Positions 42,724 to 50,659 of a stretch of 64,000 bases of DNA are shown here, in pieces. Where the stretch lies: contig CBDFLT010000009.1 of the NCBI GenBank assembly GCA_965249225.1, positions 434,001 to 498,000 on the forward strand, in the 5' to 3' direction. The position numbers and the translations under genes are program-made. Positions within the stretch are counted from its first letter, which is position 1, and the number at the start of each line of letters is the position of its first letter. This stretch comes from CBDFLT01 sp965249225 (GTDB lineage: Bacteria > Chloroflexota > Dehalococcoidia > Lucifugimonadales > G963668185). A model generated the notes under the pieces. It was not told where the DNA came from and ran no database searches. It saw nothing but the letters and a program-made list of their open reading frames with translations.

Positions 42724-43635
42724 TCAGTTCCGAAATCCGACGAGCTCGGCGGTGACGACCAGCCTGTGATCGTAGACCAGCCGTGGGACGCAGGTCACGA
42801 GGGTAACCGCGGCTTCGTCGGTTGTGTACTGCTCCAGGTCATCCTGGTGCACCACCTTTGTGGTGATCACCTGATATAAGTATTCGCCATCCTCGCTAAA
42901 CAGGCTCACGTAAACCGGGTCCCCCTCTCTCAGGAGATCGGGTACTTTGGGCAGGTTGCGAAAGATGCTACCCTCGCCCCTGATTAGGCTCTCCAGGTGC
43001 GCGAAGAACCACCCATTGCCGTCCTCGCCTGGGTTGGCCGTCTGTGGGATGTGGCCCACGATATTGTCGGGCGTCTCCCAGGCTAGGCTGTCTCCCAGGT
43101 CAAGGATGCGAAGGTTCCTTACACTAGCGTCGACGCCGATAGCGGGAATCGCGATCTCGGTTGCCGCCGCCCTGAGCCCTAGGGACACGCCATCGGAGTC
43201 GGCCGAGAGGGGCACGTAGGAGGCCGGGAGGCCGGTCCGTTCATAGGGATCGGCGCCGGCCCACAGAGGATCATCCCAGTACTTGGGATGTATCTCAATC
43301 CCTGGGAAGTTCTCTGTAAAGTTTGCAAAGCTGGAATCCGGGGACGCAGCACCATTGACCTCAGCCTCTCCGGAGGAGATAAGGGACTCCTGAGACCCCT
43401 CCGGCTCGGCCACACCGCCCGCGACGACGGTGGGCACGGTAATTGCCACATCACCCGAGTAGTTCAGTTCGTCGAGCTGGGAGCGGGCGAATGACGCGTA
43501 GGCATAGTAAGCGCCCACGCCTATCAAAAGCATCAGGCCTGCCGAGACCATTGCCAGCCCAGCAAACCAGCTCAACCTTCTCCGGCGCGTCGCGATCGTT
43601 TGCTGCCGTTCGCCTCCGTCCTCCATGCCACCCAT
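42724..43635 (-). CDS. Sortase
   Basis: Membrane-anchored cysteine transpeptidase that joins surface proteins to cell-envelope acceptors. The 303 residues have a basic N-terminus and one membrane helix (about 21-46), a roughly 110-residue linker and a sortase barrel. Catalytic H213 is in GWFFAHLES, C282 in TLVTC and R291 in DHRLVV. It resembles class D/E or the accessory sortases of high-GC bacteria. No LPxTG-type substrate is encoded in this window. A TATAAT overlaps the first ATG, so the second ATG at 43626 could be the start of a leaderless message. Both give the same domain. Confidence 0.93.
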   Translation of the reverse strand: MGGMEDGGERQQTIATRRRRLSWFAGLAMVSAGLMLLIGVGAYYAYASFARSQLDELNYSGDVAITVPTVVAGGVAEPEGSQESLISSGEAEVNGAASPDSSFANFTENFPGIEIHPKYWDDPLWAGADPYERTGLPASYVPLSADSDGVSLGLRAAATEIAIPAIGVDASVRNLRILDLGDSLAWETPDNIVGHIPQTANPGEDGNGWFFAHLESLIRGEGSIFRNLPKVPDLLREGDPVYVSLFSEDGEYLYQVITTKVVHQDDLEQYTTDEAAVTLVTCVPRLVYDHRLVVTAELVGFRN

Positions 43636-43799
43636 TATATCTCGCCAAGCGTCTCCAATCGCCCTAAACGATTAGCGGCTTCCTCTGCTCGTGAGATCGT
43701 CTCCAACGACTCACGCAAGAAGCCGCAAATTACGCCTGGACGCTTGCCGGATTTTGATGTGCGGTCTCCGCTCTGAGACCGCACATACTGGTCGTGTGC

Positions 43800-44012
43800 C
43801 TACCTCATTCGAGGCGCGTGCATGGCTCCGCTTGCGATAGGCTCGTTCAGATAGACGTCGCCATTACGTATCTTGATGTTGAACCCGCAGTCGGGGTTGC
43901 TGCACACCCACGCCTTATAATGTATCGGTGCCCCCTGGCTACCAAAGTCAGACAAGGGGAGCAGGGACCCCCCCTCACACTTGCGGCATATCGGATAGTT
44001 ACCGTTCTCCAC
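43800..44012 (-). CDS. Small zinc-ribbon protein
   Basis: The 70 residues start at the GTG at 44012, eight bases after GGGAGG. An earlier in-frame GTG overlaps that site and is less likely. Cysteines come as C-x2-C (PICRKCEG) and C-x4-C (VCSNPDCGF), enough for a single zinc site. The rest is a beta-rich ribbon (FNIKIRNGDVYL) and a basic tail. Function unknown. Similar small ribbons in other bacteria are found as free-standing proteins of unknown role. Encoded alone, with gaps of more than 70 bases on both sides. Confidence 0.75.
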   Translation of the reverse strand: MENGNYPICRKCEGGSLLPLSDFGSQGAPIHYKAWVCSNPDCGFNIKIRNGDVYLNEPIASGAMHAPRMR

Positions 44013-44090
44013 TGATCCCACCTCCCAGGAATAAAAAGCAGGGCAAGTATATCACCCGATTATGCGGCTAAACAAGGCCCGCCTTTCTGC

Positions 44091-44687
44091 TTATCGACCG
44101 GGACCTCCACTCAGTGACATAGACGCCAGCCTCTCGTGTACCGCTCCGTCCGGCAGGGTGGTGCTACGCATCAGGCTTAAGGACTCGACCGGTATGGTCA
44201 GGCCGGAGCGGACGCCGAAGGAGGTCAGCACTTGTTTCGCACGTCGCCTGTCCGCCCTGGAAGTGCCATCTCTGATCCGCGCTACCGTGAGATGGGGGTG
44301 AAAATCGCGGGCTTCCCTCTGGAATCCATCTCCCTCTAGGGCGCCCTCCACCACCTGATGCAGCGAGTGAAGCCTGGCCAGCTGCCCCTCAACCCCCACC
44401 CACAACACCCTGGGAGCATCACCACCGGGGAACACCCCAGGGTTGCCCAACTTCAGCTCGAATGAGTCGTGTTCTCTGGCGGCACTCCCTACGGTAGCCT
44501 CGATAGGCCCGACCCGGTCTTCAGACACGTTGCCCAGAAACTTCAGTGTCAGATGGACCCCATCAGACCTCACCAGACGAACCCCTGGAAGCTGAGCGTT
44601 CCGGAGGCCATCCTCCAAGCCCGCTATCTCACGCTTGACCCGGTCGGGGAGCTCGACGGCGATGAAAAGCCTGATCGTCCCGCTCAT
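44091..44687 (-). CDS. thpR: RNA 2',3'-cyclic phosphodiesterase (2'-5' RNA ligase family)
   Basis: Member of the 2H phosphoesterase superfamily that opens 2',3'-cyclic phosphates and in vitro joins tRNA halves with 2'-5' bonds. The 198 residues begin MSGTIRLFIAVELPDRVK. The two H-x-T-x motifs are H45 in GVHLTLKFLG and H132 in HPHLTVARI, placed as expected. The ATG overlaps the stop of the upstream glycosylase gene by four bases (ATGA), so the two are translationally coupled. The biological substrate in bacteria is not firmly known. Confidence 0.94.
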   Translation of the reverse strand: MSGTIRLFIAVELPDRVKREIAGLEDGLRNAQLPGVRLVRSDGVHLTLKFLGNVSEDRVGPIEATVGSAAREHDSFELKLGNPGVFPGGDAPRVLWVGVEGQLARLHSLHQVVEGALEGDGFQREARDFHPHLTVARIRDGTSRADRRRAKQVLTSFGVRSGLTIPVESLSLMRSTTLPDGAVHERLASMSLSGGPGR

Positions 44688-45217
44688 GATCCCTTTAGAA
44701 GGTCTCGATAGTCCTTCAGCCTACGGTACCAGTCCACCAGGGTATCCAGAGAGAAGGACGCGTTTGCGGGGCTCGGATTGGGGACCACGAAAACCCGTGA
44801 CTCCCCAATATCACGAGGCTGAGGTCCTAGCTCTGGCGCCTCGGCGGTGCCCTCCCCGTACCTGAGGTAGTTCCGATAGCCTGTCAAACCATGGAAGCAG
44901 ACGATCAGCGGCCTGAAACGCTCCAGTTTCTCTTTCAGGATGGGCGCCCACCTTTGGTAGTCCTCGGCCCTCAGCTTGGACGCGCTGTTGGAAGGCCGCT
45001 TTACCACGTCGCTGAACCCGATACCGTACTCCAGGACTCTGTAGTCGTTGATGGGGTCCAGCTCCTCGCCCAGCAGTCCCGACCGGTTGATAGCCGGCCA
45101 GAACCGGTTACGCCGTGAGGCGAAATAGTGGCCGACCTCGGCCGAGTATTCTCCGGGGTTGATCCCTACCAAGACGATGTCCAGGCCGGGCCTTAGATAG
45201 TCGGGCAGGGTATTCAA
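44684..45217 (-). CDS. mug: G:T/U mismatch-specific DNA glycosylase (Mug/TDG type)
   Basis: Removes uracil or thymine opposite guanine, or related lesions, from double-stranded DNA. The 177 residues start at the TTG at 45217, seven bases after GGAGG. Upstream in-frame starts are less well placed. Motif 1 is LVGINPG (17-22) with Asn20 in place of the Asp used by UNG. Motif 2 is VVPNPSPANASFS near residue 148. It carries FASRRNRFWPAINRSGL, common to the family. It is cotranscribed with thpR, whose start it overlaps. Repair and RNA-end processing in one operon may be coincidental. Confidence 0.92.
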   Translation of the reverse strand: MNTLPDYLRPGLDIVLVGINPGEYSAEVGHYFASRRNRFWPAINRSGLLGEELDPINDYRVLEYGIGFSDVVKRPSNSASKLRAEDYQRWAPILKEKLERFRPLIVCFHGLTGYRNYLRYGEGTAEAPELGPQPRDIGESRVFVVPNPSPANASFSLDTLVDWYRRLKDYRDLLKGS

Positions 45218-45313
45218 TGCGAGCCCTCCGTTGCTCCCCGGAGCTACCCGGGTTGTAACAACATAGCAAAGGCTCAAGCGGGAATGCCAACGGGACCCAT
45301 TACTCCTAGCCCA

Positions 45314-47533
45314 TCACGGTCCTCTGCACAGAGGCTCCGCGTTGACGCCGGAGTAGGAGGCCATCGTATGAGATCGATGTATGGCAGTTTGTCCACTCCC
45401 CGACCCGGCAGTACCGACCGTAGCGTACGCCCTTTGAGGCGCCACCGACCACCCTCTTGCCAGGACGGGCGTGGGCAGAAACGGGGGTACGCTTGGCGCC
45501 CTAGACAGTCGCCGTGCGGCAACTTGCTTGACCTGCTCCGATGAGGTGCCGGGGATCTTTGGTGAGCGGGGCGCGGTGACGCGTGCGAGACGCAGACGGC
45601 GATATAGAGCAAAGGGGAGCTTGTACGCGATCTGGTCGAGCATCAACCGCATCAGGCCCGACTTCCTGACCGGACCACTAGCGAGATAAGCCATTCCGCC
45701 CAGAGCGGGGACGAGCGAGATGAACATAACAGGGACTGAATGGATCGAACGAGCGCCTGCATATTGACCTTCATCTATCCTCCCCGCGGCAAGGTCCAAC
45801 CGCGCCTTGATGCGGAAGGTTAGCGTCCAGGCGAAGCGAGCGGCGCTTCGCAGCCCCGGGATCGGGACAACCAGCGCCGCGCTCAAGGCCATGTGAGCGC
45901 CAATATTCTTCAGGACCAGCTGCATGTCAGACGATGCAAGCTCGCTGCGCAGCGAGGCCGCCCTCTCGCGGTCGATGCGACCTTCTTGCTCCCAGCGTTC
46001 GACGCCCGAGTCCAGGAAAGCCGTGGCCAGGGCCTCGGAGTTCTGAAGGGCGCGGCGTACCCAGTCGACAAGTCCACTCAAGTCCACCCTACGGTATATC
46101 CACGAGCCCATTCGCCCCCAGACCCTGGGCTCGCTCTCTCTCCAGGACCAGGTGGATGCCTCCGCGGATTTAATGGCCTGATTCAGCTCCTCGTATTCGT
46201 CCCGGCCGAGCGTCGCGACAAGCTCAGATGCGTGGACGGTCACGTATCCGCGCATCTGTACGAAGTCCACGTCGTCGAAGACGGGGAATACGCCGTCGCG
46301 AAGCGCCGCCCTGAGTTGCTTGAAGGTCGAGGTGGAGGAGACCAGAGCGGACTCCAGATCGATCAGTATTAGCTCACCGTCAGGCTTGCGAATGAAGTTC
46401 GAGTAGGCGTGAGGGTTGCCGGGAGCGATCTGCCAGGTGGGAAGCCCTGTCTCCTGGAAGTAGGTGTACAACTCCGCCAGAAAGTCCTTCACTTCATCGT
46501 TTGAGCTGGGCTCGACGCCGGGCACGAACTCAGTCACGAACCGATAGCTGTCACCACTGTTCTCGATCCCGTACACCGACGCCACCATGTCGCGCCCAAA
46601 CCAGTGTTTGGCCAGCAGCCCGGCTATCTTGCGCTTGGCCGCCGCGGCCTCCAGGGCGTCCTTGCGAACCTGGTAAGGGAACGGCGCCTGATACGCCAGC
46701 CAGTAGAGCGCCCTCACCGGGAACGGCGGAATATACTCTTTGGTCGCCGTGCCGGCCTGCGGGTCCAGATAGACCCTGCTCGCGATTGATCGGGCGATCT
46801 TCACACCGTCGACTGTAGAGTCAGAGTCGTCGGACTGCCTCTTCCACGGGCGAGGAATACGCAGGGAGTCGTACTTAATGCCGGTGTAGAGCCAGGCGAT
46901 TCCGGCGACGCCTATCATGCCCATGAGATAGCTGCCCAGGATATCGCTGGGCCAGTGGGCTCCCGTGTAAACCCTGGACAGGGACGAGAGACCGATCACC
47001 GCTATGGCGAGCGCCGGCATGAAAACCCGGAGATGTCCTCTTCTCACGTTGCTGAATGTCAGGAACGACAGGAGTCCGTAAAATACCACGGCCCCGACAA
47101 CATGACCGCTGGGGAAGCTTCCGCTGTCGGTACGGGAAAACTCGACTACCCCCGTCAGCTCCGTACCGGGGACAGGCCTATCCACCACCACGCCCACGAA
47201 CTGGGTGGCGAGCCACAGTACACTAATCATGAAGACCGCTATGGCCTCGACCGGACGGCCTTTCAGGATGAAGAAGGCCATAACTACGAGCCAGAGCGTG
47301 ATGGCGACCGGAGCGCTGGTCAGGAAGTTAGCAAGGGCTGAGACGACGTCCAGGCCGGGGATGCTGAGGCTCTGGACCCATCTAGTGATTTCGAGGTCGA
47401 TGTCGGTGTACACCTGTCTCGACGCCACCACGGCCAGCAGGGTCAGACCCACGGCCGCCAGGAAAGCCGCCGCCGGCTTGCCAACCCTCCCTAATGTGAA
47501 GGTCCTTTGTGTTGGCTGACTTATGCTGACCAT
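45314..47533 (-). CDS. Fusion of PAP2 phosphatase and kinase-like domain, membrane-bound
   Basis: The 739 residues start at an ATG with AGGAGCGG just upstream. Residues 20-220 are a PAP2 lipid phosphatase with membrane helices: VVVDRP (115-120), FPSGH with H144, and SRVYTGAHWPSD with H193 and D197. Residues 245-480 resemble a protein-kinase/aminoglycoside-phosphotransferase fold. The catalytic-loop-like GNPHAYSNF at 372-380 has H375 and N379, LILIDLES has D392, and K265 may be the ATP lysine. Two further hydrophobic segments (about 560-580 and 610-650) follow, and the tail is basic and disordered. A coupled lipid phosphatase/kinase for undecaprenyl or phosphatidyl lipids is possible. Substrate unknown. 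Confidence 0.83.
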   Translation of the reverse strand: MVSISQPTQRTFTLGRVGKPAAAFLAAVGLTLLAVVASRQVYTDIDLEITRWVQSLSIPGLDVVSALANFLTSAPVAITLWLVVMAFFILKGRPVEAIAVFMISVLWLATQFVGVVVDRPVPGTELTGVVEFSRTDSGSFPSGHVVGAVVFYGLLSFLTFSNVRRGHLRVFMPALAIAVIGLSSLSRVYTGAHWPSDILGSYLMGMIGVAGIAWLYTGIKYDSLRIPRPWKRQSDDSDSTVDGVKIARSIASRVYLDPQAGTATKEYIPPFPVRALYWLAYQAPFPYQVRKDALEAAAAKRKIAGLLAKHWFGRDMVASVYGIENSGDSYRFVTEFVPGVEPSSNDEVKDFLAELYTYFQETGLPTWQIAPGNPHAYSNFIRKPDGELILIDLESALVSSTSTFKQLRAALRDGVFPVFDDVDFVQMRGYVTVHASELVATLGRDEYEELNQAIKSAEASTWSWRESEPRVWGRMGSWIYRRVDLSGLVDWVRRALQNSEALATAFLDSGVERWEQEGRIDRERAASLRSELASSDMQLVLKNIGAHMALSAALVVPIPGLRSAARFAWTLTFRIKARLDLAAGRIDEGQYAGARSIHSVPVMFISLVPALGGMAYLASGPVRKSGLMRLMLDQIAYKLPFALYRRLRLARVTAPRSPKIPGTSSEQVKQVAARRLSRAPSVPPFLPTPVLARGWSVAPQRAYATVGTAGSGSGQTAIHRSHTMASYSGVNAEPLCRGP

Positions 47534-47725
47534 CTGACCGCTCCTGACCCCTAGTCGCTGTGCTCTCCACGAACCATGCTAGCCCTGAACCTCCATGCTG
47601 TAATCGGCAAGATGGTTGATTTCACCCTGCAAAGAGATTGACCGCCGGGTCAGCCTCATTACCGAGCAGGCCCTCATCCTTTTGGATGACTGCGCTCCTT
47701 TTCCGATGTCTCGCCTTCCAGTTTA

Positions 47726-48952
47726 GGGATACTCTGAACAAGTCCGTGGATTATGGTGGCATAGTACCATGACAAGTGGAGACGAACTGACTAAGGACGG
47801 GAGCAAGAGTAGATGAACCAGCCGACATTTGCGGACCTGGAGTACGAGTGTAAGAAGCGCAAGACTCGGCGGGAGCTGTTTCTGGAGCGCATGGACGGTC
47901 TGATACCGTGGGGACAGTTGGAGAGTCGCATTCGACCATACTATCCCGAGGCTGGCCGAGGCCGGCATCCGTATGAGCTGTCGGCGATGCTTCGCATACA
48001 CTGCGTGCAGCTGTTCTACAACCTGAGCGACCCTGGGATGGAAGACATGCTATACGAGGTCGAGTCGGTGAGGCGATTCGTGGGCCTGAGGCTGTCGGGC
48101 CCTCTGCCTGACGAGACGACGATCCTGAACTTCCGCCACTTGCTGGAGGAGCACGATCTTGGCGAAGGTCTGTTCAAGACCATCAACGTCCACCTGGAGA
48201 CTCAGGGGCTTCGTCTTCGGGAGGGGACTATAGTGGACGCGAGCATCATCGAGGCGCCGTCGTCGACTAAGAACCGTGCCCGGGAGCGTGACCCAGAGAT
48301 GCACCAGACCAAGAAGGGCAACAAGTGGAGCTTCGGTATGAAGGTGCACATCGGGGCGGACGAAGAGACAGGGGTGGTGCATAGTGTAGCTATGACATCA
48401 GCGAACGTGCATGACGTGACCGAAACTCACCGGTTACTACACGGTGGAGAGACGCGGGTGTGGGGCGATGCGGGGTATCAGGGAGTCGATAAGCGGGAGG
48501 AGAACCGAGAGTTGGATGTGGAGTGGCGCGTGGCGATGAAGCCCGGTCGGCGTCGGCAGCTAGCACCTGAAAGCGAGGAGGCGTTGGCGGAGAAGCGCAA
48601 GGCGTCGGTCAGGGCGAAGGTGGAGCATCCGTTCCTGTATGTGAAGCGTCACTTTGGCTACGCCAAGGTGCGGTATCGTGGACTGGCCAAGAACACGCAA
48701 CGGCTGGCGTTGCTGCTGGGGTTTGCCAACTTGATGACAGCCGAGCGCCACTTGGCGGTGTGACGAGAGAGAAGTGCGCCCAAATCAGGTTGATAGCGGC
48801 GACACGCCCCCGGCAGAGCCCGCTTTCGAAGCCCAAACAGACCCGATTTAGGGCCGCAACAGCCTGATGGGCCATCGCAAAGAATTGAACATCTTCGAAC
48901 TACCCCTGCAATCAATTCAATCCAGCATATGAAGGGTTATTCAGAGGTTCCC
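47726..48952. mobile_element. IS5-family insertion sequence, complete
   Basis: The 1,227-bp element has one transposase gene and imperfect terminal inverted repeats. The left end reads GGGATACTCTGAACAAGTCC; the right end (reverse strand) reads GGGAACCTCTGAATAACCC. They agree at about three quarters of positions. Both ends are flanked by TA, consistent with a 2-bp target duplication. It sits between the PAP2-kinase gene and a region of poor coding content. Confidence 0.85.
47813..48763 (+). CDS. IS5-family transposase
   Basis: DDE transposase of 316 residues. The N-terminal IS5-type domain reads RIRPYYPEAGRGRHPYELSAMLRIHC and LSDPGMEDMLYE. The catalytic triad is D142 (GTIVDASIIEAPSS), D219 (WGDAGYQG) and E271 (KVEHPF), with the family end RHFGYAKVRYRGLAKN. 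The frame is intact from start to stop with no frameshift, so the element may still be active. Its start is preceded by a weak GGGAGCAAG ribosome-binding site, usual for transposases. No passenger gene is present. Confidence 0.95.
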   Translation: MNQPTFADLEYECKKRKTRRELFLERMDGLIPWGQLESRIRPYYPEAGRGRHPYELSAMLRIHCVQLFYNLSDPGMEDMLYEVESVRRFVGLRLSGPLPDETTILNFRHLLEEHDLGEGLFKTINVHLETQGLRLREGTIVDASIIEAPSSTKNRARERDPEMHQTKKGNKWSFGMKVHIGADEETGVVHSVAMTSANVHDVTETHRLLHGGETRVWGDAGYQGVDKREENRELDVEWRVAMKPGRRRQLAPESEEALAEKRKASVRAKVEHPFLYVKRHFGYAKVRYRGLAKNTQRLALLLGFANLMTAERHLAV

Positions 48953-49349
48953 TAGGTAGGAAGTCTCGGCAGGATAAGTTACAGAGCAACCAACTTCTGG
49001 TATGACCCCGCACCACGTTTCCGTAGTGCAAATGCAACTTGACCCCGTCGAATAAAAGAGGTCCCTTAGCCGGGCAAGCCGTCGAGTGCAGAAGCTGCTA
49101 CGGCCTTCACCAAGGGGCGCCCGTGGAGGCACGGATGACGAAGACCCGAGGGCTGCCGATACTTCGGTATGTTCAGAACCGGTTCTCCTCCTTCCTTTCC
49201 GCGTCAGCCTCTCCTTCACGGGGGAGGTTGTGTCGACGGCCATGGGCCAGGCAGCACGACAGAAACCCTCGGACCATCAGGTGGGCACCCCAGGGTGGGA
49301 CGGGGCCGTGCGTGTCAGGATGAAGAAGGGTCCTGAAGTAGCTTCCAAT
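48953..49349. other. Stretch downstream of the IS with no clear gene
   Basis: About 400 bases. Open frames run through it but lack ribosome-binding sites. A short hairpin with a TTCG loop (GATAC-TTCG-GTATG) lies near 49157-49170. No known RNA is recognised. Confidence 0.35.
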
Positions 49350-49581
49350 ATGCGGGGATTCCAACGGACGCTCTCGGTCGCACTTATTATCGCCACAGGC
49401 TCAACAGTTGCGACGGTACTGACGTACGGCTACGGGGGTGAAACCGCGGCGCCAGTAGTGGAGGCTTCTGAAAGCCACGAGGCCAGAAACGCGGACGCCA
49501 ATTGGAATTGGGCCGCAGTCGTGGACGATGCCGCCTGGCCGGTTGGACGAGGCCAGGCTTACCACTCTACGGAGGGTATTT
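49350..49581 (+). other. Possible start of a disrupted secreted or membrane protein
   Basis: From an ATG at 49350 the frame encodes MRGFQRTLSVALIIATGSTV, a plausible signal anchor, then a polar segment with Trp and Asp (NADANWNWAAVVDD). The frame continues antisense to the AlkC/AlkD-like gene without conserved features, so the true gene may be truncated or frameshifted after about 75 codons. Low confidence. Confidence 0.3.
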
Positions 49582-49776
49582 ATGTCTACGGGTCTGGTAT
49601 TGGCCGCCATATTCGGGCTGATCGTGGCGTCCGATTACGTCCGATATCTCCTAAACCGGAGAGGGATGTCCTCAGCCAAAGTGCTGGCCTCGACGCCACG
49701 AAGGCTCGTACGGCCCGTTACGGGCTACCTGTCGGGCATGTGCGGCAATCCATCAAGACGACGGAGACGGAGGTAG
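49582..49776 (+). CDS. Small membrane protein, unknown
   Basis: The 64 residues start at an ATG with GGAGGG five bases upstream, a good ribosome-binding site. A single hydrophobic helix (residues 4-18, MSTGLVLAAIFGLIVASDYV) is followed by a basic soluble part ending in six arginines. The last 52 bases overlap the 3' end of the convergent AlkC/AlkD-like gene. The Arg run may therefore only reflect antisense codon composition. It could be a real small membrane protein or a remnant left after the nearby IS insertion. No family recognised. Confidence 0.4.
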   Translation: MSTGLVLAAIFGLIVASDYVRYLLNRRGMSSAKVLASTPRRLVRPVTGYLSGMCGNPSRRRRRR

Positions 49777-50609
49777 TAGCGCAGCGCGTGATTGACGATC
49801 CACGCGGTCTCCTTCGTTGGGAACTCTTGAGTCCATCGCGCGCAGACAGACTGAACCCAATCGGGGCGTGTTTTGCTGGCGTCGTTCAGCCAGTTCGCAA
49901 CGGCGCGTTGAACGTACCGGCTCGGATCGGACCGCACCGCCTCTAAAAGGACTAGGCCCTGCTCCGGGTTCGCCTTGAGGGACTCTACATGAGAGGTCCA
50001 GACTCCCCGGGGTCGGGTCGCCTCGATAGCGCAGCGACGTACGTTGGGGTCGGGGTCATGCACCCAGGGATGCAGGAGCTTAAATCCCTGATCGAGGTCG
50101 GCGACGACGAAGTGCCGGAAGGAGTCCCACGCACACTCGCGGACCCCAACGCTCCCGTCCGCGGCGAACCTCCGTGTGGCGTTTAGACGATCGGAGAGAG
50201 ACAGACTCCCATCCGCCGAGAGCATAAAGGCGGCCCAAGCGCGTACCATATCCGACTTGTGGCCGGCCATGCGCTCATGGATCTCACTCCTCTTGGGGTG
50301 GTCCCGGGTCGCCACAAAAACGGCCTTGCCTATTCCCTTAAGGCGCTTGGTTACCCCCTCGCCAGCCAGGCCGTCAGCCGCCCGGCCAAGGTCCTCACGG
50401 GCCTCCGCGAGCCCAACGTCGGGAAGGACCGATCTCAATAATGTGGGCATGTCGATGGCGAGCCACTCCACCAACGTGATCGTTTCCTCACGTCCCTCGT
50501 TAAGGGCCTTCAGCACATCCGGCGGTATATCCGAACGCCGCATGGACCCCTTGCGACGAGCGGAGGGTGCGTTTTGCTCTTTTCCGCGGCTTGCTCCGCT
50601 CAATTCCAT
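49725..50609 (-). CDS. DNA alkylation repair protein, AlkC/AlkD-like HEAT-repeat glycosylase
   Basis: ALK HEAT-repeat proteins excise 3-methyladenine and related alkylated bases without flipping them out. The 294 residues show the diagnostic series SVGVRECAWDSFRHFV, DPDPNVRRCAIEATRPRGVW, and YVQRAVANWLNDASKTRPDWV, with Trp and Asp at the lesion-facing positions. The C-terminal end (NHALRYYLRLRRLDGL) is shorter than the usual NHALRTL-x-K-G close of AlkC. This may be natural or a 3' truncation where it overlaps the small convergent gene. The first ATG has AAGGAG only two bases away. A TTG two codons later is better spaced, so the exact start is uncertain. Confidence 0.85.
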   Translation of the reverse strand: MELSGASRGKEQNAPSARRKGSMRRSDIPPDVLKALNEGREETITLVEWLAIDMPTLLRSVLPDVGLAEAREDLGRAADGLAGEGVTKRLKGIGKAVFVATRDHPKRSEIHERMAGHKSDMVRAWAAFMLSADGSLSLSDRLNATRRFAADGSVGVRECAWDSFRHFVVADLDQGFKLLHPWVHDPDPNVRRCAIEATRPRGVWTSHVESLKANPEQGLVLLEAVRSDPSRYVQRAVANWLNDASKTRPDWVQSVCARWTQEFPTKETAWIVNHALRYYLRLRRLDGLPHMPDR

Positions 50610-50659
50610 GTCTCCTTGACGCCTTAGAAAAGCGACGCAGGTTATCTATAGGACGAAAG

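Noticed and set aside
49040..49320. A possible riboswitch upstream of the secreted frame (c-di-GMP or c-di-AMP type considered)
   Set aside because: Individual fragments looked similar but none of the conserved core motifs could be placed in order.
49086..49946. A 286-codon plus-strand open frame
   Set aside because: The second half is antisense to the AlkC/AlkD-like gene. Only the region around 49350-49581 has a signal-peptide-like stretch, kept as a low-confidence entry.
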